DNA of 64,000 bases from contig JBDTNQ010000001.1 in assembly GCA_039933635.1 (NCBI GenBank), forward strand, positions 60,847-124,846, read 5' to 3'. The notes under the pieces were generated by a model. The model searched no databases. It saw only the letters and a program-made list of their open reading frames with translations, and was not told the origin of the DNA. Below, in pieces: positions 51,580 through 61,058 of the stretch (the stretch's first letter is position 1; the number at the start of each line of letters is the position of its first letter). Origin of the DNA: JBDTNQ01 sp039933635. GTDB lineage: Bacteria > Acidobacteriota > Vicinamibacteria > Vicinamibacterales > SCN-69-37. The translations under genes were made by a program, and so were the position numbers.

Positions 51580-51740
51580 CATCGACCCTTCTGAAAAGAT
51601 CACAAACCATTAGACCGGTAGCCGGGTTGGATCAGCAGATCATCGTGCAGATTCCCCCGATGTGCAAGAGACGCGAGGGCATCAGAACTCCCCCGGCGTA
51701 TGCGCGCACGGAAGATTTCTGCGATAGCGTCTAAGCCCCG

Positions 51741-54692
51741 GTGACGCCAGCGCTCCACGCCCCAGCACCAGCCCCTCGAGCCCGAAGAGGAATCACCGTG
51801 GCCGCATGTCTGATGGCCGTCCTTGCGCCAGCGCTCGCTGTCGCCCAGTCCTACGATCCCGCATTGCGCTTTCGTACGATCAATACGACGCACTTCGCCA
51901 TTCACTTTCACGAGAGCGAGCGATCGGACGCGGAATACTTGAAAGAGGTGGCGGAGCATGTGTGGCAGACGCTCAACGACACCCTTCGCCTGAGGCCGCC
52001 GCTGCACACGGACGTCATCCTCGTGGACCAGACAGAGGACGCGAACGGCTGGGCCACACCCACGCCGCGTCCAACGGTGATGGTGACTGCCGCCTGGCCC
52101 TCCGGGGTCGAGTTCATCGGGTCGACCAACGACTGGATCAGCCTGGTCTTCACGCACGAATTCACGCACATCGTGCACCTCGATCAATTCGGGAGCTGGG
52201 CGACGGCCGTCAGGCGCATCTTTGGCCGCGTGCCCCTCGCGTTTCCGAACACGCTGTTGCCCACGTGGCAGATCGAGGGACTGGCCACGCTTGAGGAAAG
52301 CACGATTACAGGTACGGGGCGCGAGTACGCCGGGAACTTTCGGGCAATCACCAACGAGGCCGCCCGCCTGGGACGTCTGGAACCCATCGATCGCGTGAAC
52401 GGAGGCTTGACCGCCTGGCCCGCCGGCAACGCGGTCTACGCCTATGGTCTCGGCTTCACCGAGTACCTCGCGGGACGGTTCGGGGCTGAGCGCATCGGTC
52501 AGCTCATGACCGCCACGTCGGCCGAACTGCCCTATCTCTGGCCGCGCGCGTTCACGCGGGTCTTCGGCGTGTCCGTCGGAACGCTCTGGCACGACTATCA
52601 GGCGAGCCTCGCCGTGGCGGCCGCCTTGCCGGACGCACGCGCGCGCGCCAACGCGGCGGAAAAAGACGACGCGGTGAGACTGACGCATCACGGGTTCGTG
52701 GTTTCAGCCCCGCGCGTTGCGCCGGCCGTATGCGATCGATGCGCGGCCCAGATCGTCTACACCGTTCAGACGCCGCACGAGTTTCCGGGTCTCTACGCCG
52801 TGCCCGTCGATGGCTCGGGGCCGCCTGCTCGGCTCGCCTCCCGTTACCTCGGCAACACCACGGGAGTCGGGCAAGCCACGCTGTACTTCGACCAACAGGA
52901 GCAGCGGCGCAACGCCGGGCTCTACGCCGACCTCTACGCCTTCGATCGCCGCCGCCAGACGGTGCGGCGCCTCAGCCGCGACCTGCGGCTGGGCGATCCG
53001 GACGCGTCACCGGATGGCCGATCCCTCGTCGCGGTTCGCAGTTCCGCAGGCCGGCGCGACCTGGTGCTCGTCGCGTTGCACGGTGCCGGCATCGTGGAGC
53101 GCGACCTCACCGTCATCGACGACGCGCGCGACGGCCAATTCACTGCCCCACGCTTCTCACCCGACGGAACGCGCGTCGCCGCCGAGCGGCAGCGCCGCGG
53201 GCACCTGTCGGAAATTGTCGTCATCGATCTCGCGACGCGCCTCACACGGGTGGTCGCGAGCGCCCCCGACACACGCTACGTCACTCCAGCCTGGCGCGCC
53301 GACGGACAGGCCATCGTCGCGGCCGAAGCCAAGGGCGACGACGTGTTCAACGTGGTCGAGGTCGACCTGAGCGACGGAACGTCTCGCGCGCTCACGCACA
53401 CGACGGGCGGCGCGACGTGGCCGGAGGTGACGCCCGATGGGCAGTCGCTGATCTTCGTGGGCTATACGACGGGCGGGTTCGACCTTTTCCGCATGCCGTA
53501 TCGTGCGCTGGACCCGAAGCGGACCGCTGTCGAGCCTGAGCGCGCTGGTACTCCGCCGAACCCCATGTCTCGGCCCAACGCGGAATTGACGTTGGCGCCT
53601 GTATATTCGCCGTGGCGAATGCTGACGCCCACGTTCTGGACGCCGACCGTGGAGTCCTCGAGCGACGGGTGGCGGATCGGCGCCCTCGTGACAGGCACTG
53701 ACGTGCTGAACTACCACGCGTACGCGGCATCGGTCGCGTGGCTGACGTCCCAACCCGTCGGGACGACGCGCGTGCTCGCCCCGGACGTCTCACTGTCTTA
53801 CGCCTACACACGGTGGACGATGCAGCCGTGGGTGTCGGTATCGCGAACCACCTCGTTCTTCGGCGCCGTTCCGGACGAATCCGGCGTGCCCATCACCGCG
53901 ACGGTGCGCGAGCGGCAATTCGAGACGGGCGTGTTCGTCCCCACCCTCGGCGTGCGACGGAGCCGCGCCCTGAGCCTCTCTTTCATTCAGAACGTCGCGG
54001 AGATCGACATTGCCGGCGCGACCGACACGCTGAATCGCTCCGCGATTCGCGCGTCCGTCGCGGCCAGCACCGCGCACAGCTACGGCTACTCCATCAGTCC
54101 CGAAGACGGCATGCTCGCGGGCGCGACGATGGAGGTGGTGAGGCGCGGCCTGGGTGCCGATGCGAATGGCGTTGTGTGGACGGGCGACGCGCGCGCCTAT
54201 CTTCCTGGCGCCTCTCGCCATCACGTCGTCGCGCTGCGCGCGTCCGCCGGCGGCACGTCCGGGGAGCTCGACTCGTCGCGCGTGTTCCTTCTCGGCGGTG
54301 CAACGACCGCCCCAGGCCCGGCCAGCTTTGATTCAGGCGCGTTCAGCCTGCTCCGCGGCTTCTCGCCCAACACCTTCGCCGGCAGCCACATCATCCTGTT
54401 CAACGCGGACTATCGACTGCCACTCTGGCGCCCCGAACGGGGCATCAATACGTGGCCGATCTTTCTACGGACGTTGCACGCGTCCGTGTTCGCGGACGCC
54501 GGCCAGGTCTGGACGCGTTCGCGCGCGGCGTCAGACTGGAAGATCGACGCCGGCGCTGAACTCTCCGCCGACGCCGTGCTCGGCTACGGACTGCCGTGGA
54601 CGCTCGCCACGGGCGCGGCCTTCGGGCACGACCGCAGCGGACGTGTCGAAGACGCGTGGCGGGTCTACGTCAGGTTGGGACGCGCGTTCTGA
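51741..54692 (+). CDS. Exported metallopeptidase-propeller-barrel protein
   Basis: 983 residues. A signal peptide (basic RARR, hydrophobic core, cut near AVAQ) is followed by a gluzincin-like peptidase domain with the zinc motif HEFTH in VFTHEFTHIVHLDQFGSW and a downstream glutamate in WQIEGLATLEE. A TolB/WD40-like propeller follows at about 315-620 (DPDASPDGRSLV, APRFSPDGTRVAAER), and a C-terminal outer-membrane barrel has closing strands such as VYVRLGRAF. This suggests a cell-surface protease tethered by its own barrel, though substrate and orientation are unknown. The GTG at 51741 is preferred because the alternative GTG (51798) removes the basic part of the signal peptide. It ends two bases before the convergent DUF1080 gene. 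Confidence 0.8.
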   Translation: MTPALHAPAPAPRARRGITVAACLMAVLAPALAVAQSYDPALRFRTINTTHFAIHFHESERSDAEYLKEVAEHVWQTLNDTLRLRPPLHTDVILVDQTEDANGWATPTPRPTVMVTAAWPSGVEFIGSTNDWISLVFTHEFTHIVHLDQFGSWATAVRRIFGRVPLAFPNTLLPTWQIEGLATLEESTITGTGREYAGNFRAITNEAARLGRLEPIDRVNGGLTAWPAGNAVYAYGLGFTEYLAGRFGAERIGQLMTATSAELPYLWPRAFTRVFGVSVGTLWHDYQASLAVAAALPDARARANAAEKDDAVRLTHHGFVVSAPRVAPAVCDRCAAQIVYTVQTPHEFPGLYAVPVDGSGPPARLASRYLGNTTGVGQATLYFDQQEQRRNAGLYADLYAFDRRRQTVRRLSRDLRLGDPDASPDGRSLVAVRSSAGRRDLVLVALHGAGIVERDLTVIDDARDGQFTAPRFSPDGTRVAAERQRRGHLSEIVVIDLATRLTRVVASAPDTRYVTPAWRADGQAIVAAEAKGDDVFNVVEVDLSDGTSRALTHTTGGATWPEVTPDGQSLIFVGYTTGGFDLFRMPYRALDPKRTAVEPERAGTPPNPMSRPNAELTLAPVYSPWRMLTPTFWTPTVESSSDGWRIGALVTGTDVLNYHAYAASVAWLTSQPVGTTRVLAPDVSLSYAYTRWTMQPWVSVSRTTSFFGAVPDESGVPITATVRERQFETGVFVPTLGVRRSRALSLSFIQNVAEIDIAGATDTLNRSAIRASVAASTAHSYGYSISPEDGMLAGATMEVVRRGLGADANGVVWTGDARAYLPGASRHHVVALRASAGGTSGELDSSRVFLLGGATTAPGPASFDSGAFSLLRGFSPNTFAGSHIILFNADYRLPLWRPERGINTWPIFLRTLHASVFADAGQVWTRSRAASDWKIDAGAELSADAVLGYGLPWTLATGAAFGHDRSGRVEDAWRVYVRLGRAF

Positions 54693-54694
54693 CC

Positions 54695-55411
54695 CTACTT
54701 GAGCTCTTTCAGGAAAATGTTGCGGAAGCGGATCTCGGATCCATGCGTCTGGAGTTCGATCGGCCCCTTCGGGAGAATGGGCTGTGTGCGATCGAAGTAG
54801 TTGTCGAGCACCTGGCCGTCGACGGTCGCCTTGTCGTTGAACCAGATCCAGACTTTCTGCCCGACCATGCGGATGTGGAATGTATTCCACTGTCCGATCG
54901 GGTTGTCGGCCTTGACGAGGGGCCACTTCCCGGGATTGTCCGCGTTGTTGTTCCACAGCGCGCCGGAACCTTTCTCCGCGCCATTACGGACTTCCTTCGG
55001 ATTGCTCGGATCCCAGATCTGGACCTGCGGATAGCTGCGCAGGTAGATGCCTGAGTCACCATTGGCGCTGACCATCATCCAGTCGACATAGAGCTCGAAA
55101 TCGCCGTAGTCCTTCGTCGTGGCGAGGTGCGGGCTGCTGCCGTCCGACACGATCTCGCCCTTGGCGACGTCCACCCGCCAGTGCTGATCGCGTTCGGTGT
55201 TCCACGCCGCCTGCTTCGCCGCCAACTCCTGGGGGGTCAGTTTGGCCTGGTCGTAGGGACTGTAGTTCGGCTCCCGTCCGCGCCAACCCGACAGGTCCTT
55301 GCCGTTGAAGATGCTGACAAAGCCCGCCGGGGGTTGATTCGACAGACGCGTTTGGGCTCCCGTGAGACTGGTCATCATCGCCACCATTCCAAGCACGACA
55401 AGAGGCTTCAT
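54695..55411 (-). CDS. DUF1080 (3-keto-disaccharide hydrolase-like) secreted protein
   Basis: 238 residues. A signal peptide (MVAMMTSLTGAQ) is followed by a DUF1080 jelly-roll domain with GFVSIFNGKDLSGWRG at about 31-46, the metal/carbohydrate region GEIVSDGSSPHLATTKDYGDF, and the closing IELQTHGSEIRFRNIFLKEL. The family is beta-sandwich; several members cleave 3-keto-glycosides. The ATG at 55409-55411 is chosen with GGGGAG upstream; a GTG one codon earlier is possible. It lies in a group of secreted carbohydrate enzymes. Confidence 0.9.
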   Translation of the reverse strand: MKPLVVLGMVAMMTSLTGAQTRLSNQPPAGFVSIFNGKDLSGWRGREPNYSPYDQAKLTPQELAAKQAAWNTERDQHWRVDVAKGEIVSDGSSPHLATTKDYGDFELYVDWMMVSANGDSGIYLRSYPQVQIWDPSNPKEVRNGAEKGSGALWNNNADNPGKWPLVKADNPIGQWNTFHIRMVGQKVWIWFNDKATVDGQVLDNYFDRTQPILPKGPIELQTHGSEIRFRNIFLKELK

Positions 55412-55474
55412 CACGTTTCGCTCCCCTTCGAAGCCCGACTCCGCGGCTCCACGTTCGCCATTCTACGTTTGGTC

Positions 55475-56260
55475 CTACCCCATCGCCGCAAACGTCCGCT
55501 CGATGTTGTCGAGCACCGCGATCGTCGACTTGACTCCAATCTCGATGAAGCGCTCGCCGAACTCCGCGGTGGAGGTGCGTGCATCGCCCCAGGTGCCGGA
55601 TTTCGTGGCGCGGTGCACGGAGCCCGGCGAGGAGAAGAAGAACGCCGTGTGCACGGCCGCGGGGTTCACCGTGAACTCGGGGAACGGCGGAAACTCGCGG
55701 TTGGCCTTCTCCATGTCCACGAGCGCCGGGTTGATCGCCATGACCGCGGACGTCTCCGCCGCGTTGGCGTGCAGGCCGGTCTTCATGTCGAAGAACTCGG
55801 CCGTCTCATCGGGCGTCATGCCGTCCCAGTAGTTCAGCGGAAACGCTTTCGTGCCGGGCGGCAGCTTCTCGGCGATGTTCGCGCAGGCGTAGGCAATCGC
55901 GTAGGTGTTGTCGTAGTGGCCGTTCAGAAAGATGATCCGCCGGAATCCGACCTTCGCAAACGACGCACACAAATCTTCGATGAGCGCCATGAACGTCGGG
56001 ATGCGGATGTGCACGAGTCCCTTGAATCCGACGTGCGGATACGACAACGCGTAGTTCAGAGGCGGCGCCACGACGGCATTGATGCGCGGCGCCACGCGAC
56101 GCGCGACTTCCTGTGGAATGAGCACGTCGGTGAGCAGCGGCGCATGCGGTCCGTGCTGCTCGGTCGCGCCCGTCGGCACGATCACGGTGTGGTGCGTCGC
56201 CAGAAACGCCTCGACCTCCGGGTTGGTCATCTCGCCGAGAAACACGGTAGGGGGTTTCAT
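55475..56260 (-). CDS. Creatininase-family amidohydrolase
   Basis: 261 residues. The creatininase family comprises metal-dependent amide hydrolases. Diagnostic residues are Glu and His in PTGATEQHGPHAPLLTD at about residues 30-46, the metal site region FLNGHYDNTYAI and the late GLHANAAETSAVM. It is probably cytoplasmic. The ATG at 56258-56260 is chosen; the -10 TATACT lies nine bases upstream, giving a very short leader. Substrates in the family range from creatinine to cofactor-related formamides. It starts divergently, 29 bases from the beta-lactamase/NamZ gene. Confidence 0.9.
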   Translation of the reverse strand: MKPPTVFLGEMTNPEVEAFLATHHTVIVPTGATEQHGPHAPLLTDVLIPQEVARRVAPRINAVVAPPLNYALSYPHVGFKGLVHIRIPTFMALIEDLCASFAKVGFRRIIFLNGHYDNTYAIAYACANIAEKLPPGTKAFPLNYWDGMTPDETAEFFDMKTGLHANAAETSAVMAINPALVDMEKANREFPPFPEFTVNPAAVHTAFFFSSPGSVHRATKSGTWGDARTSTAEFGERFIEIGVKSTIAVLDNIERTFAAMG

Positions 56261-56289
56261 AAGTTTCGGAGTATACGCATAATCGGCGC
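56261..56289. promoter_or_regulatory. 29-bp divergent region with back-to-back -10 boxes
   Basis: On the plus strand CATAAT (56278-56283) ends six bases before the ATG at 56290. On the minus strand TATACT (56275-56270) ends nine bases before the ATG of the creatininase gene. Both transcripts would start at or within three bases of the start codon, so both mRNAs appear leaderless. Only two bases separate the two hexamers. Confidence 0.55.
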
Positions 56290-58689
56290 ATGCCAACCAC
56301 GCGTCCGCGCCGATCGTCCCTGGCGGCGGTCCTGACGATCGCGACGACGCTGGCGGTCACGCTCGGCTCGGGATCGGCTCTGGGACAGACGCGGCGGACC
56401 GGACAGCTGGCCGGCATGGATCTCGATCGACTCGCGCGCATTGACGCCGTGGTCGCCGAGGCCGTGGCCGCGCACGATCTCCCTGGCGCCGTCGTCCTGA
56501 TCGGTCGTGGCGACACGATCGTCTGGCAGAAAGCGTATGGGCAGCGCGCCGTCACGCCGACGCGAGAGGCCATGACGACGGACACGATCTTTGACCTGGC
56601 GTCCCTGACGAAGGTCATCGCCACCGCGCCCGCAATCATGCAGTTGGTGGAGGAAGGTCGGCTTCGCCTCTCGGATCCTGTGGTGACCTATCTCCCCGAG
56701 TTCACGGGTGGCGGCCGCGAACGCGTGACGATTCGCGACCTGCTGACCCACATGTCCGGCCTGCCGCCGGACTTGGACCTGAGGACTGCGTGGACGGGAC
56801 GGGAAACGGCGATCCGCATGGCGGCGTCCGAACCGCTGCAAGGACCGCCGGGACAGCGATTCGTTTACAGCGACATCAACTTCGTGCTGGTGGCCGAGAT
56901 TGTCGCCCGCGTACGACGACAGCCGTTCGAGACCGTGGTTCGCGATCGCGTCCTGGCGCCGCTCGGCATGCACGACACGACGTTCCTGCCGCCGGCGTCG
57001 TGGCGACCGCGCACCGCGCCGACAGATGCCACGACGCCGCGCGGCACCGTTCACGATCCGACGGCGCGTCGCATGGGCGGCGTCGCCGGACATGCCGGAG
57101 TCTTCGGCACGGCGGCCGACCTGGCGCGGTTCTGCCGGATGATGCTCGGCGGCGGCGCGCTCGGCACGGCGCGCGTGCTCGCGCCGCTGTCGGTGGCGCG
57201 CATGACCTCACCGGCCACGCCCGCCACCGAGCCCAACGTGCGCGGACTCGGCTGGGACCTGGACTCGGTCTACTCCGCCAATCGCGGCGATCTGTTGCCG
57301 CTCGGTTCGTACGGGCACACCGGCTTCACGGGCACATCGGTCTGGATCGATCCGGTATCGCGCGTGTTCGTTATTTTCCTGTCCAATCGGTTGCACCCGG
57401 ATGGTGCAGGTAACGTCACCCCGCTCAGGGCGAAGATCGCCACGATTGCCGCGGCGGCAATCACCGATCCTCCCGCGAGAGAGGTCCTGGCGTCGGTCTG
57501 GCCCCGCCCGACCTCGGCGGCATCGGGAGCTGCCGTGGCGGCAGCACCATCCGCTCGGGCCTCGGTGTCCACCGGCGTTGACGTGCTGCGCGCGCAGCAG
57601 TTCGCGCCGTTGAAGGACCTGCGCGTCGGGCTGCTGACGAACCACACGGGCCGCGCTCGCGACGGCGCGGCGACCATCGACCTCCTGGCCACCGCGCCCG
57701 GCGTGAAGCTGATCGCGCTGTTCAGCCCGGAGCACGGCATTCGGGGCATCCTCGACGCGGCCGTGCCCTCGACCGTCGACGAGCGGACACAGTTGCCCAT
57801 CTACTCGCTTTACGGCGCGACGGAGCGTCCAACGCCCGCGATGCTGGACGGGCTCGACGCCATCGTCATCGACCTGCAGGACGTGGGCACCCGCTTCTAC
57901 ACGTATATGACGACGATGGCGTACGTGATGGAGGCGGCAGCGCCGAGGCGGATCAAGGTGTTCGTGTTGGATCGGCCAAATCCGATCGGCGGGACGCAGG
58001 TGGAGGGCCCCGCGCTCGATACATCGGCGCGCAGCTTCAACGGCTACATCACCTCGATGCCGATCCGCCACGGCCTCACGCTCGGAGAACTGGCGACGCT
58101 CTTCAACGGTGAACTGCGCCTCGGGGCGGATCTCACGGTTGTAAAGATGCAGGGTTGGCGCCGCGAGGCCTGGTTCGACGAGACCGGGCTCACGTGGGTC
58201 AACCCGTCACCGAATCTCCGCCGGTTGTACGAGGCCGAGTTGTACCCCGGTCTGGGTGCGTTCGAGCGGACGAACATCTCGGTGGGACGCGGCACCGACG
58301 CGCCGTTCGAACACATCGGTGCGCCGTGGATCGACGGTGGGCGGCTGGCGGCGGACTTGAACGCGCGCGCGATACCCGGCGTGCGTTTCTATCCGGAGTC
58401 GTTCACGCCGGCGTCGAGCATCTTCGCCAACGAGCTCTGCCAGGGCGTGTTCATCGTGATCACCGATCGGCGTGCGCTCCGCCCGGTCCGCGTCGGCGTC
58501 GAGATGGCGTCAGCGTTGCGGCGACTGTTTCCGGATCAGTTCGACATCGACAAGGCGGCCTCCCTCTTCGGTTCGCTCGACGGCCTCGCGCGGATCAAGT
58601 CCGGCGAGGACGGCGCCGTCATCGCCGCATCGTGGGCCGATGCGGAGGCGCGGTGGACGGCGCTGAGCGCGAAATACCTGCTGTACTAA
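56290..58689 (+). CDS. Serine hydrolase (class C beta-lactamase fold) fused to NamZ/DUF1343
   Basis: 799 residues with an N-terminal signal peptide. The first domain, at about 45-390, is of the AmpC/esterase type. It has the SxxK nucleophile in DLASLTKVIATAP, a Tyr motif in FVYSDINFVLV and GHTGFTGTS as the third motif. The second, at about 430-799, is the DUF1343/NamZ exo-N-acetylmuramidase domain: LLTNHTGRARDG, LFSPEHGIRG, VIDLQDVGTRFYTYM, WVNPSPNLR and RGTDAPFEHIGAPWIDG. NamZ releases MurNAc from the non-reducing ends of peptidoglycan fragments, and the hydrolase may act on the attached peptide or ester. This points to cell-wall recycling in the periplasm. Confidence 0.9.
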   Translation: MPTTRPRRSSLAAVLTIATTLAVTLGSGSALGQTRRTGQLAGMDLDRLARIDAVVAEAVAAHDLPGAVVLIGRGDTIVWQKAYGQRAVTPTREAMTTDTIFDLASLTKVIATAPAIMQLVEEGRLRLSDPVVTYLPEFTGGGRERVTIRDLLTHMSGLPPDLDLRTAWTGRETAIRMAASEPLQGPPGQRFVYSDINFVLVAEIVARVRRQPFETVVRDRVLAPLGMHDTTFLPPASWRPRTAPTDATTPRGTVHDPTARRMGGVAGHAGVFGTAADLARFCRMMLGGGALGTARVLAPLSVARMTSPATPATEPNVRGLGWDLDSVYSANRGDLLPLGSYGHTGFTGTSVWIDPVSRVFVIFLSNRLHPDGAGNVTPLRAKIATIAAAAITDPPAREVLASVWPRPTSAASGAAVAAAPSARASVSTGVDVLRAQQFAPLKDLRVGLLTNHTGRARDGAATIDLLATAPGVKLIALFSPEHGIRGILDAAVPSTVDERTQLPIYSLYGATERPTPAMLDGLDAIVIDLQDVGTRFYTYMTTMAYVMEAAAPRRIKVFVLDRPNPIGGTQVEGPALDTSARSFNGYITSMPIRHGLTLGELATLFNGELRLGADLTVVKMQGWRREAWFDETGLTWVNPSPNLRRLYEAELYPGLGAFERTNISVGRGTDAPFEHIGAPWIDGGRLAADLNARAIPGVRFYPESFTPASSIFANELCQGVFIVITDRRALRPVRVGVEMASALRRLFPDQFDIDKAASLFGSLDGLARIKSGEDGAVIAASWADAEARWTALSAKYLLY

Positions 58690-58729
58690 AAGACCGGGTC
58701 TCCGGGATCATCGAGGAGACAATCCCTTC

Positions 58730-60373
58730 ATGACCATGTGCCGTCTGCTGCTCGCTCTCGCCGTGCTCGTTGCCGCGCCGGTGTGGCTGTCCGCTCAGGG
58801 CCAGGGTGTCGATCCCGCGCAATTGTCGAAGCCACTGGCGGCGTCGTGGCCGACCTACTCGGGTGATTACTCGGGCAAGCGCTACAGCGCCCTGAAGCAA
58901 ATCGACAAGACGACCGTGAAGCAGATGACGCTCGCGTGGAGCGTCGAGTTGAGCGAAGCCGTCAACGGCCGCACCATGGTGGGCGGCGAGGGCACGGACG
59001 TCTTCCCGAGCTCGGGCGCCAACGTCAAGGGCACGCCGCTCGTCGTCGACGACACCATCTACGTGTCGACACCCGACCACGCGTGGGCGCTCGACGCGCG
59101 CGATGGACGCGAACTCTGGCACTACTACTGGAAGACGCGCGGCGGCACGCACATCGCCAACCGGGGGCTCGGCATGTGGCACGGGTATCTCTACATGGAG
59201 ACACCCGACAACTACCTCGTGTCGCTCGATGCGAAGACGGGACGCGAGCGCTGGCACGTCGTCATTGCCGATTTCAATCAGCAGTACTTCTCGACCACGG
59301 CGCCCGTGATCGTCGGGAACCACGTGATCGTGGGCACGGGAAACGACCTCGACTCACCGGGATTTCTGCAGTCGTTCGATCCCGAAACCGGCGCACTGCA
59401 GTGGCGCTTGTACACGGTGCCCATGAATCCGGGCGATCCGGGCCTGGATAGCTGGGCGAGCCTCGAAGCCGCGCGACACGGGGGCGCGCAGCCCTGGCTG
59501 CCGGGCGTCTACGATCCCGAAACACGGCTCTACATCTTCGGCACGGGCAACCCGACCCCGGCGTACACGACTGGCCGCGGCGACGGCGACAACCTCTTCA
59601 CGTGTGCGCTCGTGGCCGTCAACGTCGACACGGGCAAGATGGCGTGGTACTTCCAGACATCGCCGCACGACATGCACGACTGGGATTCCGCTCAGACGCC
59701 AGTCCTGATCGACGCCGTGATTCGAGGCCGCCCCCGCAAGCTGGTTTCGACGGCGGCTCGCAACGGCTATTTCTTCACCGTCGATCGGGTGACGGGCGAG
59801 CACGTCGTCACGAGCCGGTATGGCCTGGCCACCAACTGGGTGCAGACGGTCTCGCCCAACGGCTCGCTGCGACGTGACCCGGGCAAGGACCCGACCGTCG
59901 CCGGATCGCTCGTCTCGCCGACCGCGGGTGGAACCATCAACTGGGAGCCGCCCGCCTACTCGCCGGACACCGGGCTGTTCTATGTGTCCGAGCGGAACGG
60001 CTACTCGATGTTCTATCTGACCGATCCCGATCCGCGCGGCTCGATGGGACTCGGCGGCAAGGTCGAGGTCGGCGTCGGATCGGGCGGGAGCTTCCTCACC
60101 GCCATCGACCCGAAGACCGGGCGCATCGCCTGGCGCCGGCCGTATCCGGGCGGCAATGGCGGAGGCGGCGGCCTCCTGGCGACAGCGGGCGGGCTGGTGT
60201 TTGGAGGTGATGCGGGCGGGAACGTGGTGGCCTACGACGCCTCGACCGGGCGGCCGATCTGGCATTCGCACATCGGCGGCGTGTCCAATGCTCCGCAGAC
60301 CTACCTCATCGACGGCCGCCAGCATCTACTGGTCGCGACCGGCGAGCGGCTATGGGCGTTTACTTTGTACTGA
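58730..60373 (+). CDS. PQQ-binding-like beta-propeller (quinoprotein alcohol dehydrogenase type)
   Basis: 547 residues. A signal peptide (AVLVAAPVWLSAQ) is followed by an eight-bladed quinoprotein propeller, with repeated WALDARDGRELWHYY and AIDPKTGRIAWRRPYPGG tryptophan-docking motifs. It includes the active-site segment PHDMHDWDSAQTPVL, whose Asp corresponds to the catalytic base. It ends in GGVSNAPQTYLIDGRQHLLVATG, as in the ethanol dehydrogenase family. No cytochrome domain is fused. AGGAG lies about 13 bases before the ATG. The gene for PQQ synthesis is not in this window, so cofactor supply comes from elsewhere. It is followed by the REP copy C. Confidence 0.88.
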   Translation: MTMCRLLLALAVLVAAPVWLSAQGQGVDPAQLSKPLAASWPTYSGDYSGKRYSALKQIDKTTVKQMTLAWSVELSEAVNGRTMVGGEGTDVFPSSGANVKGTPLVVDDTIYVSTPDHAWALDARDGRELWHYYWKTRGGTHIANRGLGMWHGYLYMETPDNYLVSLDAKTGRERWHVVIADFNQQYFSTTAPVIVGNHVIVGTGNDLDSPGFLQSFDPETGALQWRLYTVPMNPGDPGLDSWASLEAARHGGAQPWLPGVYDPETRLYIFGTGNPTPAYTTGRGDGDNLFTCALVAVNVDTGKMAWYFQTSPHDMHDWDSAQTPVLIDAVIRGRPRKLVSTAARNGYFFTVDRVTGEHVVTSRYGLATNWVQTVSPNGSLRRDPGKDPTVAGSLVSPTAGGTINWEPPAYSPDTGLFYVSERNGYSMFYLTDPDPRGSMGLGGKVEVGVGSGGSFLTAIDPKTGRIAWRRPYPGGNGGGGGLLATAGGLVFGGDAGGNVVAYDASTGRPIWHSHIGGVSNAPQTYLIDGRQHLLVATGERLWAFTLY

Positions 60374-60470
60374 TTGAAGCGGCAGGGCTTGGCCCTTGGG
60401 CCTGGGCATCGAGGCGGCCCGTGGAACCTTCGACCCGGGCGGTCCGTGAAGGCCTGAACTGAGGCAGTCC

Positions 60471-60518
60471 GTGGAGCCCCGGACCTTTCCGTGGAGCCCT
60501 GGACCTTCAGGTCCAGGG
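60471..60518. repeat. REP-like palindrome, copy C, intergenic
   Basis: Two head units GTGGAGCCC(C/T)GGACCTT at 60471 and 60491 are followed by the palindromic core CCCTGGACCT-TC-AGGTCCAGGG at 60497-60518. A looser related stretch begins at 60421. It is located between the stop of the quinoprotein gene and a small convergent gene. Confidence 0.8.
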
Positions 60519-60540
60519 CGTCCGTTCCACGGTAACGCCC

Positions 60541-60804
60541 TTAGGTAATGTTCAGAACGTGATGCGTCTCGGCGGGATCCTCGAGCCACTTGGACAGAGT
60601 CTTCACCGCCTGCCGCACACCGGACTGCGTGGCGAGCGCGAGCGTCAGCATGTAGTGATGAGGTCCGTCGACCGCGACCTGAATCCATCGGCGGCCGGCC
60701 TCTTCGCAGATGCCGTAGACCTCGAGGTGCCACGCCTGACCGCTGACCAGCAGATCCCTGCCGTCGAGTGCTGCAAAGATGAGCTCAGACTTCTGGAGGG
60801 GCAT
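60541..60804 (-). CDS. Small hypothetical protein, 87 residues
   Basis: From ATG 60802-60804 the protein reads MPLQKSELIFAALDGRDLL, then ALDGR, EVYGI and GRRWIQVAVDGPHHYMLTLAL. It has alternating strands and one helix near KTLSKWLED, compatible with a small alpha/beta fold. No family recognised; it has coding character and a GGAAA site about seven bases upstream. Longer frames run into the CTGC-repeat region and are unlikely. It is convergent with the REP-flanked end of the quinoprotein gene. Confidence 0.55.
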   Translation of the reverse strand: MPLQKSELIFAALDGRDLLVSGQAWHLEVYGICEEAGRRWIQVAVDGPHHYMLTLALATQSGVRQAVKTLSKWLEDPAETHHVLNIT

Positions 60805-61058
60805 GTTCTTTTCCACACTTTCACGTCGAACAACCTGGGGCATGCGGCGAAGATCGCAAAATGTACGCCGTACGACGAGGACATCCCCTACAGGAAAATC
60901 CGTACATTGCCGCGCGAGGGCAAGCAACGCGGAGCAAAAAATACATTGGAGTCGTGTAAAGTCCGCCAGTCTGCCTGCCTGCCTGCCTGCGCAATTCATC
61001 TGACAGGAAGACTTCCACTCGTGCAAATCGCAGCGCACGAGTGCTGACCGATCGATCG
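60805..61058. other. Intergenic region with CTGC tandem repeat
   Basis: 254 bases upstream of the small gene. It contains a perfect tandem of five CTGC units at 60971-60990, then ordinary sequence. No promoter could be assigned with confidence. Confidence 0.6.

Noticed and set aside
60971..60990. CTGC x5 tandem repeat as a phase-variation tract
   Set aside because: It lies about 170 bases upstream of the likely start of the small gene and not inside a supported coding region. Five units is short, so variation is speculative.
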